A stretch of 64,000 bases of DNA from Brucella cytisi (GTDB lineage Bacteria; Pseudomonadota; Alphaproteobacteria; Rhizobiales; Rhizobiaceae): contig JAAVLQ010000001.1 in NCBI GenBank assembly GCA_012103075.1, positions 930,001 through 994,000 of the forward strand, written 5' to 3'. The translations under genes and the position numbers were made by a program. The notes below the pieces were generated by a model. That model ran no database searches. It was not told where the DNA came from and saw only the letters and a list, made by a program, of their open reading frames with translations. Shown piece by piece: positions 32,146 to 42,947 of this stretch (positions are counted from its first letter, which is position 1; the number at the start of each line of letters is the position of its first letter).

Positions 32146-32550
32146 ATGCTCGAACGCTTGAACCACGTGGCGATTGCCGTTCCGGATATCGATGCCGCTG
32201 CAGCGCTTTATCGCGGCAAGCTCGGTGCGAGAGTCACCGAGCCGCAGGCACTGCCTGAACATGGCGTAACCGTGGTTTTCATCGACGTCGGCAACACCAA
32301 GATCGAATTGCTGGAACCGTTGGGTGAGGGGTCGCCGATTGCGGCGTTTCTGGAAAAGAATCCTTCCGGTGGGATGCACCATCTGTGCTATGAGGTTGCG
32401 GACATAATTGCCGCTCGCGACCGCCTCAAGGCGGAGGGTGCACGTATTCTTGGAGATGGCGAACCGAAGACCGGCGCCCATGGCAAGCCGGTTCTGTTCC
32501 TGCATCCCAAGGATTTCAACGGCACACTGATCGAACTGGAAGAGGTGTAA
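32146..32550 (+). CDS. mce: Methylmalonyl-CoA epimerase
   Basis: A VOC-fold metalloenzyme that interconverts (R)- and (S)-methylmalonyl-CoA in propionate metabolism. 134 aa, intact. Metal ligands fit His in LNHVAIAVPD, His in GGMHHLCYEV and Glu in LIELEEV; the GTHGKP-like text appears as GAHGKPVLFLHPKDFNG. The ATG at 32146 has GGGAGG 5 nt upstream; the GTG at 32140 lies inside that site and is rejected. Confidence 0.93.
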   Translation: MLERLNHVAIAVPDIDAAAALYRGKLGARVTEPQALPEHGVTVVFIDVGNTKIELLEPLGEGSPIAAFLEKNPSGGMHHLCYEVADIIAARDRLKAEGARILGDGEPKTGAHGKPVLFLHPKDFNGTLIELEEV

Positions 32551-32552
32551 TC

Positions 32553-32822
32553 ATGTCTCTGGTTTCAGGAATCGCGATTTACTTCATCATCTGGTGGACG
32601 ACGCTGTTTGCGCTGCTGCCGGTTGGCTTGCGCACGCAGGCTGAAGAAAACGAAGTGACTTTGGGCACGGTGGCCAGCGCTCCGGCAAAACCACGCATCG
32701 GTCGTGCCTTTCTGCGGACGACCATCGTCGCAACACTCATCTTCCTGCTCTATTATTATGTGACGCAGATCAGCGGTTTCGGCCTCGACGATATCCCGCA
32801 TTTCTTCCCGGATCTGACCTGA
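32553..32822 (+). CDS. DUF1467 family two-helix membrane protein
   Basis: 89 aa with two hydrophobic segments (residues about 5-25 and 53-72). The start FIIWWTTLFALLPVGLRTQ is the DUF1467 signature, a small membrane protein conserved in alphaproteobacteria, usually beside mce. It begins 2 nt after mce. Function unknown. Confidence 0.88.
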   Translation: MSLVSGIAIYFIIWWTTLFALLPVGLRTQAEENEVTLGTVASAPAKPRIGRAFLRTTIVATLIFLLYYYVTQISGFGLDDIPHFFPDLT

Positions 32823-32854
32823 GCATTCGTTCACGTTCCAACATGAATTTTTGA

Positions 32855-32886
32855 GGCTGCCTAAATTATAGGCAGTCTTTCTTTGT
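32855..32886 (+). terminator. Terminator after DUF1467
   Basis: A 9-bp stem with one G-T pair (GGCTGCCTA/TAGGCAGTC), loop AATTA, followed by TTTCTTT. It closes the birA-rnj-mce transcript. Confidence 0.8.
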
Positions 32887-33157
32887 ATAAAGAAAAGTGG
32901 ACACGCCTACCATAGGCTGCATAAGATATCGAGCTTGTTGGCGTAACGTATTGAATTTACGACACAGCACAACCCGGCGTCATTTGTGACAGCGATACCG
33001 TTCCCTGATCAATGTTCTTCATATAAATCGATTTATACTTAAGTGAAATTTAATACTTGAATGCGCAGAGGGCGCTGCGATAAATCCCACAAAATCAATG
33101 TGTTATTGCAAGCTATAAAATAGGGAAACTGCGGAAAGCATGGAGGTGCTGCAAGTT

Positions 33158-33183
33158 CAAAAAAGCAAGGCTTTCGCCTTGCT
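33158..33183 (-). terminator. Minus-strand terminator without an assigned gene
   Basis: On the minus strand AGCAAGGC-GAAA-GCCTTGCT is followed by TTTTTTG: a perfect 8-bp stem, a GAAA tetraloop and a U tract. It implies a minus-strand transcript beginning somewhere between here and proS. Confidence 0.65.
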
Positions 33184-33185
33184 AA

Positions 33186-33248
33186 TCAAATACGCGTTCG
33201 ATCCGTTTCCATTTGACTGGCGGCTGCGAAAGTCGCGCCCGGATCCAT
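33186..33248 (-). CDS. Possible 20-aa peptide before the orphan terminator
   Basis: ATG 33248 to TGA 33186-33188 encodes 20 residues beginning MDPGATFAAASQ. GGGAGG abuts the ATG directly, which is too close for a good ribosome site, so coding is doubtful. It ends three bases before the terminator stem. It could instead be part of a small RNA. Confidence 0.2.
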   Translation of the reverse strand: MDPGATFAAASQMETDRTRI

Positions 33249-33623
33249 CCTCCCAAGACTTTGACCGCGTGAAACCAACGGTTTTATTCCGTTGTTGCTC
33301 TTATGCTGAAAAAAAATAGCGAACTGCACAGCTTTTGTCACGAAAAATCTTCTATGGCGTCATATTTCTTTTCGCAAATTTTCCCGAATGAGAGTGATAT
33401 ATCTGTAATATATTGAATTTGAATGTGAATCCGGAAGCCGCATTTCGCGTCTCTGGTTCTTTCGACAGGCGATCATGGTTGTGGATGGGGAAATCCGCTA
33501 TCGCGAAAGCTTTTTCAAGCGGGTTTCCAACCGGTGTATAACCCGGTAATAAACCGACAAATATGCTTAATTTTTGCCTGATTCTTGAAGCACTCAGGCA
33601 TTCCCTCTTGATTGGTGGTTACG

Positions 33624-34952
33624 ATGCGTCTGTCGCGGTATTTTTTGCCTATTCTGAAGGAAAACCCCAAGGAGGCGGAAATTGTCTCCCACAGGCTGAT
33701 GCTGCGCTCGGGCATGATCCGTCAACAGTCGGCCGGCATCTATGCCCGGCTGCCGCTCGGTCTGAAGGTTCTCAACAAGGTCTGCGATATCATTCGCGAG
33801 GAGCAGAACCGCGCGGGCGCCAATGAAATCCTGATGCCGACCATCCAGTCAGCCGATCTGTGGCGCGAAAGCGGCCGCTACGATGCCTATGGCAAGGAAA
33901 TGCTGCGCATTCAGGACCGCCGGGAGCGGGATATGCTCTTCGGCCCGACCAACGAGGAAATGGTCACCGACATTTTTCGGTCCTACGTGCGCTCCTACAA
34001 GGATCTGCCGCTCAACCTCTATCACATCCAGTGGAAGTTCCGTGACGAAGTGCGCCCGCGTTTCGGCGTCATGCGTTCGCGTGAGTTCCTGATGAAGGAT
34101 GCCTATTCGTTCGACCTCGATTATGAGGGCGCGAAAATGGCTTACTACCGCATGTTCGTGTCCTATCTGCGCACTTTTGCGCGGGTTGGCTTGCAGGCCA
34201 TCCCGATGCGCGCCGATACGGGACCGATTGGCGGCGACCTCAGCCACGAATTCATCATTCTGGCAGAAACCGGCGAAAGCCGTGTTTTCTGCGACAAGGC
34301 TTATCTTGATCTCGCCGTGCCGGGCGCGGACACTGATTTCCGCAACGATGCGCAACTGACCGATATCGTCAATCGCTGGACGACGCCTTATGCGGCGACC
34401 GACGAAATGCATGATGAGGCCGACTGGGCCGGGGTAAAGCCGGAGGATCAGGTTTCGGCACGCGGCATCGAAGTCGGCCACATCTTCCATTTCGGCACGA
34501 AATATTCCGAACCGATGGGCGCGAAAGTGCAGGGCCCGGATGGCAAGGAACATCTGGTGTCGATGGGTTCTTATGGCATCGGCCCGTCGCGCCTCGTCGC
34601 GGCTGCGATCGAAGCCTTCCACGATGACGCAGGCATCATCTGGCCGAAGGCTATCGCGCCGTTCGGTGCCGGTATCGTCAACATGAAGCCGGGCGACGAA
34701 GGCTGCGACGCTGTAAGCGAGAAGATCTACGAAGCGTTGACCAATGCAGGCGTCGATCCGCTGCTCGACGACACGGATGACCGTCCGGGCGCAAAGTTTG
34801 CCACAATGGACCTGATCGGCCTGCCGACGCAGGTGATCGTTGGCCCGCGTGGCGTTGCTGCCGGTGAAGTCGAAATCAAGGATCGCAAGACCGGCGAACG
34901 CAAGAACCTGAGCGTTGAAGCTGCGATCAACCTGTTAACGGCAGAAGCATGA
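33624..34952 (+). CDS. proS: Prolyl-tRNA synthetase
   Basis: Class II aminoacyl-tRNA synthetase, 442 aa, the short alphaproteobacterial form without the editing insertion. Motif 1 lies near [16 protein letters not shown], motif 2 at [25 protein letters not shown] and motif 3 at [10 protein letters not shown]. The frame is intact. The start at MRLSRYFLP is chosen over an in-frame start 12 nt upstream. Its stop overlaps the next gene (ATGA-type overlap at 34949). Confidence 0.96.
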   Translation: MRLSRYFLPILKENPKEAEIVSHRLMLRSGMIRQQSAGIYARLPLGLKVLNKVCDIIREEQNRAGANEILMPTIQSADLWRESGRYDAYGKEMLRIQDRRERDMLFGPTNEEMVTDIFRSYVRSYKDLPLNLYHIQWKFRDEVRPRFGVMRSREFLMKDAYSFDLDYEGAKMAYYRMFVSYLRTFARVGLQAIPMRADTGPIGGDLSHEFIILAETGESRVFCDKAYLDLAVPGADTDFRNDAQLTDIVNRWTTPYAATDEMHDEADWAGVKPEDQVSARGIEVGHIFHFGTKYSEPMGAKVQGPDGKEHLVSMGSYGIGPSRLVAAAIEAFHDDAGIIWPKAIAPFGAGIVNMKPGDEGCDAVSEKIYEALTNAGVDPLLDDTDDRPGAKFATMDLIGLPTQVIVGPRGVAAGEVEIKDRKTGERKNLSVEAAINLLTAEA

Positions 34953-36266
34953 GCACCGCGGCGGCAGCAAAATCCGGGGACAAGACAAAGGTAGCTCAAA
35001 AGGCTCCGAAGTCGGGTCCTTTCTCGGCTTTCGAACGCATGATCGCATGGCGATATCTGCGAGCGCGCCGCCGCGAGACTTTTATCTCGGTCATTGCCGG
35101 GTTTTCTTTCACCGGCATCATGCTGGGCGTGGCGACCCTCATCATCGTCATGGCGGTGATGAATGGCTTCCGTGCCGAGCTTCTGACACGAATTCTCGGC
35201 ATCAATGGCCATCTCATCATGCAGCCGATTGATCGTCCGCTGGATGATTATGCCAGCCTTATCAAGCGGATCGATGGTATCTCCGGCATCAGGTTCGCCA
35301 TTCCCGTGGTGGAAGGGCAGGCGCTTGTCCTTGGGGAATATCGGCGCAGGAATGGGTGCACTGGTGCGCGGTCTTCGTGAGGAGGATCTCGACAAGCTCA
35401 AGCTCGTCTCCGGCAATATTCGCCGGGCACACGCTCGGGGCTTCGATCAGGGCGGCGGCGTCGCCATCGGAACCCGCATGGCCGAAAATCTCGGCCTTTC
35501 AATCGGCGATACGCTACGGGTGATTTCGCCAGATGGCGATGTGACCCCGTTCGGCGTCAATCCGCGCGTGAAGGCCTATCCGATTGTCGCGATCTTCGAG
35601 ATCGGCATGTCGGAATACGACTCGTCGATTGTCATGATGCCGCTTTCCGAAGCGCAGCTTTTCTTCAATCAGGAAGGCAAGGTGCAATCGCTTGAAATCT
35701 TTGTCGATAATCCCGACAAGGTGGATGCGATGCGCGCGCCGGTGGAAGAGGCAGCGGGACGCCAGCTCTCGCTCGTCGACTGGCGCCAGCGTAACCAGAC
35801 GTTCTTCTCTGCGCTGGAAGTCGAGCGCAATGTCATGTTCATGATCCTGACGCTGATCGTGCTCGTTGCGGCGCTGAACATCATTTCCGGCCTTATCATG
35901 CTGGTGAAGGACAAGGGGCACGATATTGCGATCCTGCGAACCATGGGCGCAACCCGTGGCGCCGTAATGCGCATATTCCTGATGACGGGTGCTGCCATCG
36001 GCGTCACCGGCACGATAGCCGGTGTTGTTCTGGGCGTTGTCGTCTGCCTCAATGTCGAGCGCCTGCGGGAGTTCTTCTCGTGGCTCTCGGGAACTATGCT
36101 CTTCAACCCGGAACTTTACTTCCTGAGCCAGTTGCCTGCGAAGATGGACCCCGGCGAAACGATTTCCGTTATCGTCATGGCTCTGGTGCTTTCATTCATT
36201 GCCACCATTTTCCCGGCCCGGCGCGCTGCCAAGCTCGATCCGGTCGAAGCATTGAGGTACGAATAA
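34949..36266 (+). CDS. Lipoprotein-releasing ABC transporter permease LolC/LolE family (one indel)
   Basis: Inner-membrane permease that extracts outer-membrane lipoproteins for LolA. N-terminal helix with [21 protein letters not shown], a large periplasmic domain, and three C-terminal helices ([25 protein letters not shown] is the classic MacB/FtsX-type text). One extra base near 35331-35337 (GTCCTTGGGGAAT) shifts the frame; if the original was GTCCTGGGGAAT this is another CCWGG site. Corrected length 438 aa. With a single permease gene this is the LolF-like hybrid arrangement usual in alphaproteobacteria. Confidence 0.9.
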
Positions 36267-36950
36267 ATGGCGGCTGAAATCATCATGCGGCTGGAACGTG
36301 TCGGCCGCGCCTATAAGGAAGCCGACCGCGAACTGGTCATTCTGAAGGATGCCGATTTCACACTTCGTCGTGGGGAAATGGTTGCGCTTGTCGCGCCATC
36401 GGGCGCGGGCAAGTCGACATTGCTGCACACGGCAGGCCTGCTGGAGCGTCCTGACAACGGAGACGTTTTCTTGGATGGGCGTTCCTGCAGCAAATTGTCC
36501 GATGATGAGCGCACGGCTGTGCGCCGCAACGACGTCGGTTTCGTTTATCAGTTCCACCATCTTCTGCCGGAATTTTCTGCGCTGGAGAATGTGATGATGC
36601 CGCAGATGATCCGCGGCCTGTCCGGGAAGGCCGCAGCAGAGCGTGCGCAGCAGCTTCTTGAGTATATGAAGATCGGCAAGCGCGCTTCGCATCGCCCGTC
36701 GGAACTTTCCGGCGGTGAACAACAGCGCGTCGCTATTGCCCGCGCCGTTGCCAACGCGCCGCTCGTTCTTCTGGCGGATGAACCGACCGGCAACCTTGAT
36801 CCGACGACATCGTCTTACGTCTTCGGAGCTCTTGAGGCCCTCGTGCGTCAGTCGGGGCTTGCGGCTCTGATCGCGACCCATAATCACGAACTCGCCCGCC
36901 GCATGGACCGGCGCGTCACGCTGAAGGACGGCAAGGTCATCGATCTGTAA
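36267..36950 (+). CDS. lolD: Lipoprotein-releasing ABC transporter ATP-binding protein LolD
   Basis: A 227-aa ABC ATPase: Walker [11 protein letters not shown]-loop region [12 protein letters not shown], signature [14 protein letters not shown], Walker [14 protein letters not shown] and switch His in ATHNHEL. It starts directly at the stop of the permease gene and powers lipoprotein release. Intact. Confidence 0.94.
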   Translation: MAAEIIMRLERVGRAYKEADRELVILKDADFTLRRGEMVALVAPSGAGKSTLLHTAGLLERPDNGDVFLDGRSCSKLSDDERTAVRRNDVGFVYQFHHLLPEFSALENVMMPQMIRGLSGKAAAERAQQLLEYMKIGKRASHRPSELSGGEQQRVAIARAVANAPLVLLADEPTGNLDPTTSSYVFGALEALVRQSGLAALIATHNHELARRMDRRVTLKDGKVIDL

Positions 36951-37190
36951 GCCTTTCAGGTCACAGCAGCACCTCATCATCAGGAGCCGACACAGGTGGC
37001 GTCTCGAAGGGCGAGGTGCGTCTCTGCCTGAACATGACGCTTTCGTTCCCCGCTCACGCAGCCAACGTCTGCGGTTGTATATTCACTATTCGTAAACCCT
37101 AAAATGAATGACGGGCTAGAACGGGTGTTGACTTTGGAACAAAAATAGAACAAAAAAATAAACATACGTGAACACAGAGGAGTTTCCAAC

Positions 37191-37277
37191 ATGACCGATC
37201 TCGTCCACGACGTTCTGTCTTTCATTTCGGTAAGCCTGTTTATTGCAACTTTCGCCATCTGGGTGAGTGCGATCTGA
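37191..37277 (+). CDS. 28-aa hydrophobic peptide, hypothetical
   Basis: ATG 37191 to TGA 37275-37277 behind AGAGGAG, 7-8 nt upstream. Nearly the whole peptide is one membrane helix (VLSFISVSLFIATFAIWVSA). It sits in the lolD-dnaE interval just before a dispersed palindrome. Resembles single-helix small proteins; no family recognised. Confidence 0.45.
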   Translation: MTDLVHDVLSFISVSLFIATFAIWVSAI

Positions 37278-37285
37278 AGGAAATA

Positions 37286-37333
37286 GAGCATGTCTCCCAA
37301 AAGTGGGAACCGGTTTTGGGATATAGACATGCG
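37286..37333. repeat. Dispersed palindromic repeat (CCAAAAGTGGGAACCGGTTTTGG type)
   Basis: The outer arms GCATGTCT/AGACATGC and inner arms CCCAAAA/TTTTGGG form a long imperfect stem. The layout is that of the small intergenic palindromes common in Brucella and rhizobia; related copies lie at 37541, 41142, 51047 and 58542. Confidence 0.65.
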
Positions 37334-37540
37334 TGAAAACGATAGGGCATTTCCGATGACTCCGGAAAAATTGGAGATGCTCTGGCTGGTTCTTGTGAAC
37401 CCGCTGCAAGGTGGCGATAGTCTTACTGGACATCGCCATATCATTCCCCGAAACTGATGCTATCAGGCGACAGAGTCGCCAGCCGCGATGGGCCATGCGT
37501 GTGGCCCATCTTGCAAGCAATGTGCTATCAGGCGGCTACT

Positions 37541-37584
37541 GCATCGGCCCGAAAATCGGAATCGGTTTTCGGAAAGCGTGATGC
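37541..37584. repeat. Dispersed palindromic repeat, second copy near dnaE
   Basis: Outer arms GCATC/GATGC and inner arms CCGAAAA/TTTTCGG around TCGGAATCGG. It lies 65 nt upstream of the dnaE start and could affect its leader. Confidence 0.6.
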
Positions 37585-37648
37585 TTGGATTTAGAGCGCC
37601 GGATGTATGTCCATCCGGGCGGCTCAGCAGATGATCGGGGTCGATGGA

Positions 37649-40600
37649 ATGAGTGATGCAGCAGCAGGCAATGCAGCAAAAGACGGTGCTTTGACGCCAC
37701 GTTTTGTGCACCTGCGGGTACACTCGGCCTATTCCTTGCTGGAAGGCGCATTGCCGCTCGGCAAGATCATCAAACAGGCGATTGCCGACGAGGCGCCGGC
37801 TATCGCAGTCACCGACACCAACAATCTGTTCGGTGCGCTTGAATTTGCGCAGAAGGCATCGAAAGACGGGCTGCAACCCATCATCGGTTGTCAGGTCGAT
37901 ATAGCCTTCGGCGATCACAATGATAATGGCCGCAGCGTCAATCGCCGTGTCGCGCTGGACCTCGCTCCAGTTGTGCTGCTGGCGGCAACGGAAGAGGGCT
38001 ATGCGAATATCGTGCGGCTCGTCAGTCGCGCGTTTCTGGAAACACCGGCAGGTGATCCGGTGCATGTCGAAGCAAGCTGGCTGCCACCATTGTCGAAAGA
38101 CGTCATTGTTCTTTCCGGCGGCGCATTGGGACCAATCGGTCGCGCTTTTGCCGCTGACCGTCCCGACAGGGCAGAGGCACGGCTTGCTTTCCTGCGTGAA
38201 GCATTTGGCGATCGGCTTTATGTCGAATTGCAGCGTCAGGCAGGTTACGACCGTGCGCTGGAAGCAAAGACCGTCGCACTTGCCTATGAGATGGATCTGC
38301 CTCTGGTCGCCACCAATGAGGCATTCTTTCTCAAGGCAGAAGACTTCGAGGCCCACGATGCGCTTCTTGCCATCGCGGAAGGCCAGATTCTCTCAAACGA
38401 TGACCGCCGCCGCCTGACGCCGGACCATCACATGAAAAGCCGTGCGGAAATGGCTGCGCTTTTGCCGATCTGCCAGAAGCGCTCGACAACACCGTCGAAA
38501 TTGCAGAGCGTTGCAGCTGGTACACGCAGACCCGTGCACCGATCCTGCCACGGTTTACCGGCGAATCCGATGATGCGGAGGCCGCCGTTCAGGAGGAAGC
38601 CGACGAACTGGCGCGGCAGGCCCGCGAAGGCCTGAAGATGCGCCCGGAGACCGTCGGTCTCGCAGAAGGCTACACGACAGAACAATATGCCGAACGCCTC
38701 GAATACGAGATCGGCATCATCACCCGCATGAAATTCCCGGGCTACTTCCTGATCGTTGCGGACTTTATCAAATGGGCCAAAGCCCATGGCATTCCGGTCG
38801 GGCCGGGCCGTGGCTCGGGTGCCGGTTCGCTTGTCGCCTATGCGTTGACGATTACCGACGTCGATCCTTTGCGGTTCTCGCTGCTTTTCGAACGCTTCCT
38901 CAACCCGGATCGCGTTTCGATGCCCGACTTCGATATCGACTTCTGTCAGGACCGCCGTGAAGAGGTGATCCGCTATGTGCAGGGAAAGTACGGGCGGGAT
39001 CAGGTAGCCCAGATCATCACATTCGGAACCCTGCAGGCACGCGCTGTGCTGCGCGATGTCGGTCGCGTTCTGGAAATGCCTTACGGGCAGGTCGATCGTC
39101 TCTGCAAGCTGGTGCCGCAAAACCCGGCCAATCCGGTATCACTGGCACAAGCCATCGACACAGAACCGAAGATCAATGAGGAGCGCGAGAAAGAGCCGGT
39201 GGTTGGAAGGCTGCTGGATATGGCGCTCAAGCTTGAAGGGCTTTACCGCCACGCCTCCACCCACGCCGCCGGTATCGTGATCGGTGACCGTCCGCTGTCG
39301 GAACTGGTCCCCATGTATCGCGATCCGCGTTCCGACATGCCCGTCACCCAGTTCAACATGAAATGGGTGGAGCAGGCGGGACTGGTCAAGTTCGACTTTC
39401 TTGGTCTCAAGACGCTGACCGTCCTTGAAACGGCGGTCAAACTGGTGGCGCGGAAGGGCGTTGAGATTGACCTATCCCATGTGCCGCTCGACGACGAACT
39501 GACCTATGAGATGTTGTCGCGCGGCGAAACCGTCGGCGTGTTCCGTGGAAAGTGCGGGTATGCGCAAGGCGCTGCTTGGTATGCGCCCGGACCGGATCGA
39601 AGATATCATCGCGCTTGTGGCGCTTTATCGTCCCGGTCCGATGGAGAACATCCCGACTTATAATGCGCGCAAGAACGGTGAGGAGGAAATAGCCTCTATT
39701 CACCCGAAGATCGATCACCTGATCAAGGAAACGCAGGGCGTTATCGTCTATCAGGAACAGGTGATGCAGATCGCACAGGTGCTTTCCGGCTATTCGCTCG
39801 GTGAAGCTGACCTTTTGCGTCGCGCCATGGGCAAGAAAAATCCGCGAGGAAATGGATAAGCAGCGCGTCCGCTTCGTGGATGGCGCGATTGAGGGCGGTG
39901 TCGACAAGGCGCAGGCCAACATGATCTTCGATCTGCTGGCCAAGTTCGCTGACTACGGCTTCAATAAGTCGCACGCCGCCGCCTATGCCATTGTGTCCTA
40001 CCAGACGGCCTATATGAAGGCCCACTATCCAGTCGAGTTCATCGCGGCGTCGATGACCTACGATATGTCGAACACTGACAAGCTCAACGATTTCCGCCGC
40101 GAGGCGAACCGTTTGGGCATTGAGGTCGTGCCACCTTCGGTGATGACGTCCTTCCGTCCGTTTGAAGTCGGCGAAAAGCAGATTTTTTATTCGCTTGCCG
40201 CCATCAAGGGCGTCGGCGAGGCCGCCGTCGATCATATTGTCGATGTGCGCGCCGAGAAACCTTTTGAAAGCCTTGAGGATTTCTGCGAGCGGGTCGATCC
40301 GCGCATCGTCAACCGGCGCGTGCTGGAAAGTCTCATCAATGCCGGTGCGATGGATTGTTTCGGTCGTGAGCGCCCGGCCATGAGTGCGGGCATGGACCGC
40401 ATCATGGGCTTTGCCCAGCGCACGCAGGAGAATGCCGCAAGCGGTCAGTCCGATATTTTTGGTTTGTCAGGCGCTCCGAAGGAAACGCTTATCCTGCCGC
40501 AGGCGGCTCCCCGGCTGCCATCGGAAATGCTGCATCGGGAGTTTCAGGCGGTCGGCTTCTATCTGTCGGCCCATCCGCTTGATGAATATCGCGATGTGCT

Positions 40601-41141
40601 AAACCGCATGCGTGTTCAAAGCTGGGCAGATTTTTCAGCAGCCGTGAAACGCGGCGCCAATGCCGGACGTCTGGCGGGCACCGTGACTGCTCGGCAAGAG
40701 CGCAAGACACGCACCGGCAACAAGATGGGCATTGTGCAATTGTCCGATGCCAGCGGCCAGTTCGAAGCGGTGCTGTTTTCAGAAGGGCTGGCGCAATATC
40801 GCGATCTTCTGGAGAGCGGCAAGTCGGTGGTGATCACGGTTCAGGCGGAAAACCGTCCTGAAGGTATCGGCTTGCGCATCCAGACGGTGCAGTCGCTCGA
40901 AGACGAGGCCTGCCGTATGCAGAAGGCCTTGCGGCTTTACCTGCGTTCGGCCGATGCGGTTCGTCATATCGCACCGCATTTCAACACGCGCGGCGACGGG
41001 CAGGTGAGCCTCATCGTCATCAAGGATAACGGTCAGCGTGAAGTCGAGATCGAGCTGCCGCATCGCTATCGCGTCAGTCCGCAGATCGCCAGCGCCATGA
41101 AAGCCATTCAGGGCGTCGTGGATGTGGAACTGGGTGAGTGA
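37649..41141 (+). CDS. dnaE: DNA polymerase III alpha subunit (three indels)
   Basis: The replicative polymerase. PHP domain at the N-terminus ([16 protein letters not shown]), catalytic Asp motif [22 protein letters not shown], later an HhH region and an OB domain ([21 protein letters not shown]). Frame breaks: a lost T near 38462, two bases lost at 39541-39547 (TTCCAGGTGG, Phe-Gln-Val, read as TTCCGTGG) and an extra A near 39838. Corrected length 1,164 aa. Start uncertain: ATG 37649 ([13 protein letters not shown]) preferred, an in-frame start at 37607 lies in repeat DNA. The enzyme is essential, so the breaks are very unlikely to be real. Confidence 0.93.
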
Positions 41142-41189
41142 GAGCGCATCCCGAAAAATGTGAAACGGTTTTCGGAAAAGATGCGCGCT
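41142..41189. repeat. Dispersed palindromic repeat after dnaE
   Basis: GAGCGCATC and CCGAAAA pair with TTTTCGG and GATGCGC. It begins right at the dnaE stop and may serve as a terminator. Confidence 0.6.
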
Positions 41190-41320
41190 CAAATTAAGGC
41201 AAAGCGGCAGTGAACCCGTTTTGCGTTCAGTTTGCGCAAAAAATCGGTGGTGATGTGCGTATTTCACCACCGATTTTGCGGCGAATGCCTGTCGAAAACA
41301 TGGCGTTTTTGTGGTTGGCA

Positions 41321-41963
41321 TCAGTAGGCGGCTGTGAAACGCTTGCGAATGTGCTGGCTTTTTTTTCAGCTTCATCCAGAATGGCGACGGCCAGATCAGC
41401 AACTGAAATCTTGCTTTCACCCTTGTCGTCGAAAACCGGTTCGTCGCCGCCGAGACGATACTTTCCGGTGCGTTCGCCCGGCTGAAGAATAGTCGCCGGT
41501 GACACGAATGACCATTCCAGTTCTTTCTCACCGCGCAGGTCGTCGAGTGCCTGACGGGCGCCGAGTGCGCCTTCCTTCCATTCCGCAGGGAACTCCGGCG
41601 AGTCGACCAACTGGTTACCATTGATCGAAAGGCTACCTGCGCCGCCGACTGCTATAAGACGCTTGATGCCTGCTTTTTGGTGGCTTCCGTGATGGAACGG
41701 CTGCCGTTGATGTGCTTTTCGCGGATGTCCTTGTCGCCCCAGCCCGGATTGTAGGCGGAAATCACGATGTCATGCCCTGCAAGCTGCTTTGCAAGCGCGT
41801 CGGTATTGAACACGTCGGCCTTTACCGCCGTCACATCAGGCAGTTTTTCGACTTTCTCCGGATGACGAACGAGTGCGGTAACCTCGCCGCCGCGTGCAGC
41901 AGCTTCTTTGAGGATTGCAGCGCCTACGAAACCCGTTGCGCCGATCAGTGCGATCTTGGTCAT
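41321..41963 (-). CDS. NAD(P)-dependent oxidoreductase, NmrA-like (frameshifted)
   Basis: A short-chain Rossmann protein of the NAD(P)H-binding (YwnB/NmrA-like) type: MTKIALIGATGFVGAAIL with the dinucleotide motif, DVTAVKADVFN, then EWSFVSPATILQPGERTG. A lost G near 41675 breaks the frame (KKAGIKRL expected), and a further indel near 41345 seems to displace the C-terminus, so the stop at 41321-41323 is inferred (the uncorrected frame runs on to 41227). AAGGAG precedes the ATG at 41963. It is divergent from an HxlR regulator, a common regulator-target pair. Confidence 0.8.
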
Positions 41964-42281
41964 GGCATTCTCCTTTTTTCGACCTTCTCGTATCAAACGA
42001 ATTAAGGTATGTTCCATAATCAGGTTATTTCTGATAACTACATATGTGATGCCATCATGCTTGTGAAGAACGCACTTTTACATGAGCAGGATACACCGAA
42101 GTAACCGCTTCAAAGGCAAGTGTTCAGAGATTCTCCGGTCGAATCAGAACGATGAAGCTGCTATAACTAATTGTTTTTATGCATGTTATGACGTGTGGCT
42201 GATGCGTATTTCAGTGAAAACTCTCTAACTTTACCGATGGAGAAAACGCCGGTCTGCCAACCGGTTTTTGTGGAGAGAAAG

Positions 42282-42695
42282 ATGACAATACCGACACGCC
42301 CAGACGGGAAAACACCTTTGCTTTCGTCGACACCTGCATTCGAGAACGATGGTGACGGTTCTTGCCCGATCCGTGAAGTGCTGGATCGGGTTGGCGACAC
42401 GTGGAGCATTCTCGTCATTTTCAATCTTCAGGAAGGCTCGATGCGTTTCAATGCGTTGCGACGGACCATTGAGGGTATTTCACAGCGCATGCTGACCGTT
42501 ACGCTACGATCGCTGGAGCGGGATGGCCTCGTGTCTCGACGTGTGCGCCCGACTTCTCCGCCCGAAGTGGAGTATTCGCTGACTGAACTTGGACATTCTC
42601 TTGCTGTGCCTATCGACGTGCTGGGGCAATGGGCCGTCAGGAACCGCGATCTTCTTCGCGACGCCCGCTCACGTTTTGATGGAAGCATTGAATAA
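42282..42695 (+). CDS. HxlR-family transcriptional regulator
   Basis: A 137-aa winged-helix protein. CPIREVLDRVGDTWSILVIFNL is the HxlR opening, followed by RFNALRRTIEGISQRMLTVTLRSLERDGLVSR. The first conserved Cys, often the redox sensor, is present (GSCPI). The start is ATG 42282 behind GGAGAG; longer in-frame starts lack a ribosome site. Divergent from the NmrA-like reductase, which it may control in response to electrophiles or oxidants. Confidence 0.88.
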   Translation: MTIPTRPDGKTPLLSSTPAFENDGDGSCPIREVLDRVGDTWSILVIFNLQEGSMRFNALRRTIEGISQRMLTVTLRSLERDGLVSRRVRPTSPPEVEYSLTELGHSLAVPIDVLGQWAVRNRDLLRDARSRFDGSIE

Positions 42696-42748
42696 AAAGG
42701 AACCGGCCTTAGTCCGTTTGCGTTTGTCTTTCAAACAGGAGAAGTCTG

Positions 42749-42947
42749 ATGCCCGCGAAATCCCGGGCCCAACAGAAAGCTGCTGGCGCTGCGCTTGCTG
42801 CCAAACGCGGTGAAATCAAGAAAAGCGAACTCTTCGGTGCGTCGAAGGAAATGTATGAATCGATGACCGAGAAGGAACTGGAGGAATTTGCCGAAACAAA
42901 GCGCAAAGGCTTGCCGGAACACGTAGATGACAAGAAAAAAACACTGA
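42749..42947 (+). CDS. DUF3008 family small protein
   Basis: Begins MPAKSRAQQKAAGAALAAKRG and contains MTEKELEEFAETKRKGLPEHV, the signature of this small, highly charged family of about 65 aa. As read the ORF continues to 43087, but the 3' part has no family similarity; removing one A from the A7 run at 42934-42941 gives a stop at 42945-42947 right after the conserved region. I take the short form as real. Function unknown; such proteins are often stress-induced. Confidence 0.75.

Larger units (their letters stand above)
32887..33623. other. Long AT-rich intergenic region before proS
   Basis: About 740 nt with no recognised gene on the plus strand. It is AT-rich compared with its surroundings. 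On the minus strand it contains a canonical terminator (33158-33183) and a 20-codon ORF just before it. The proS promoter must be near its right end. Confidence 0.5.
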
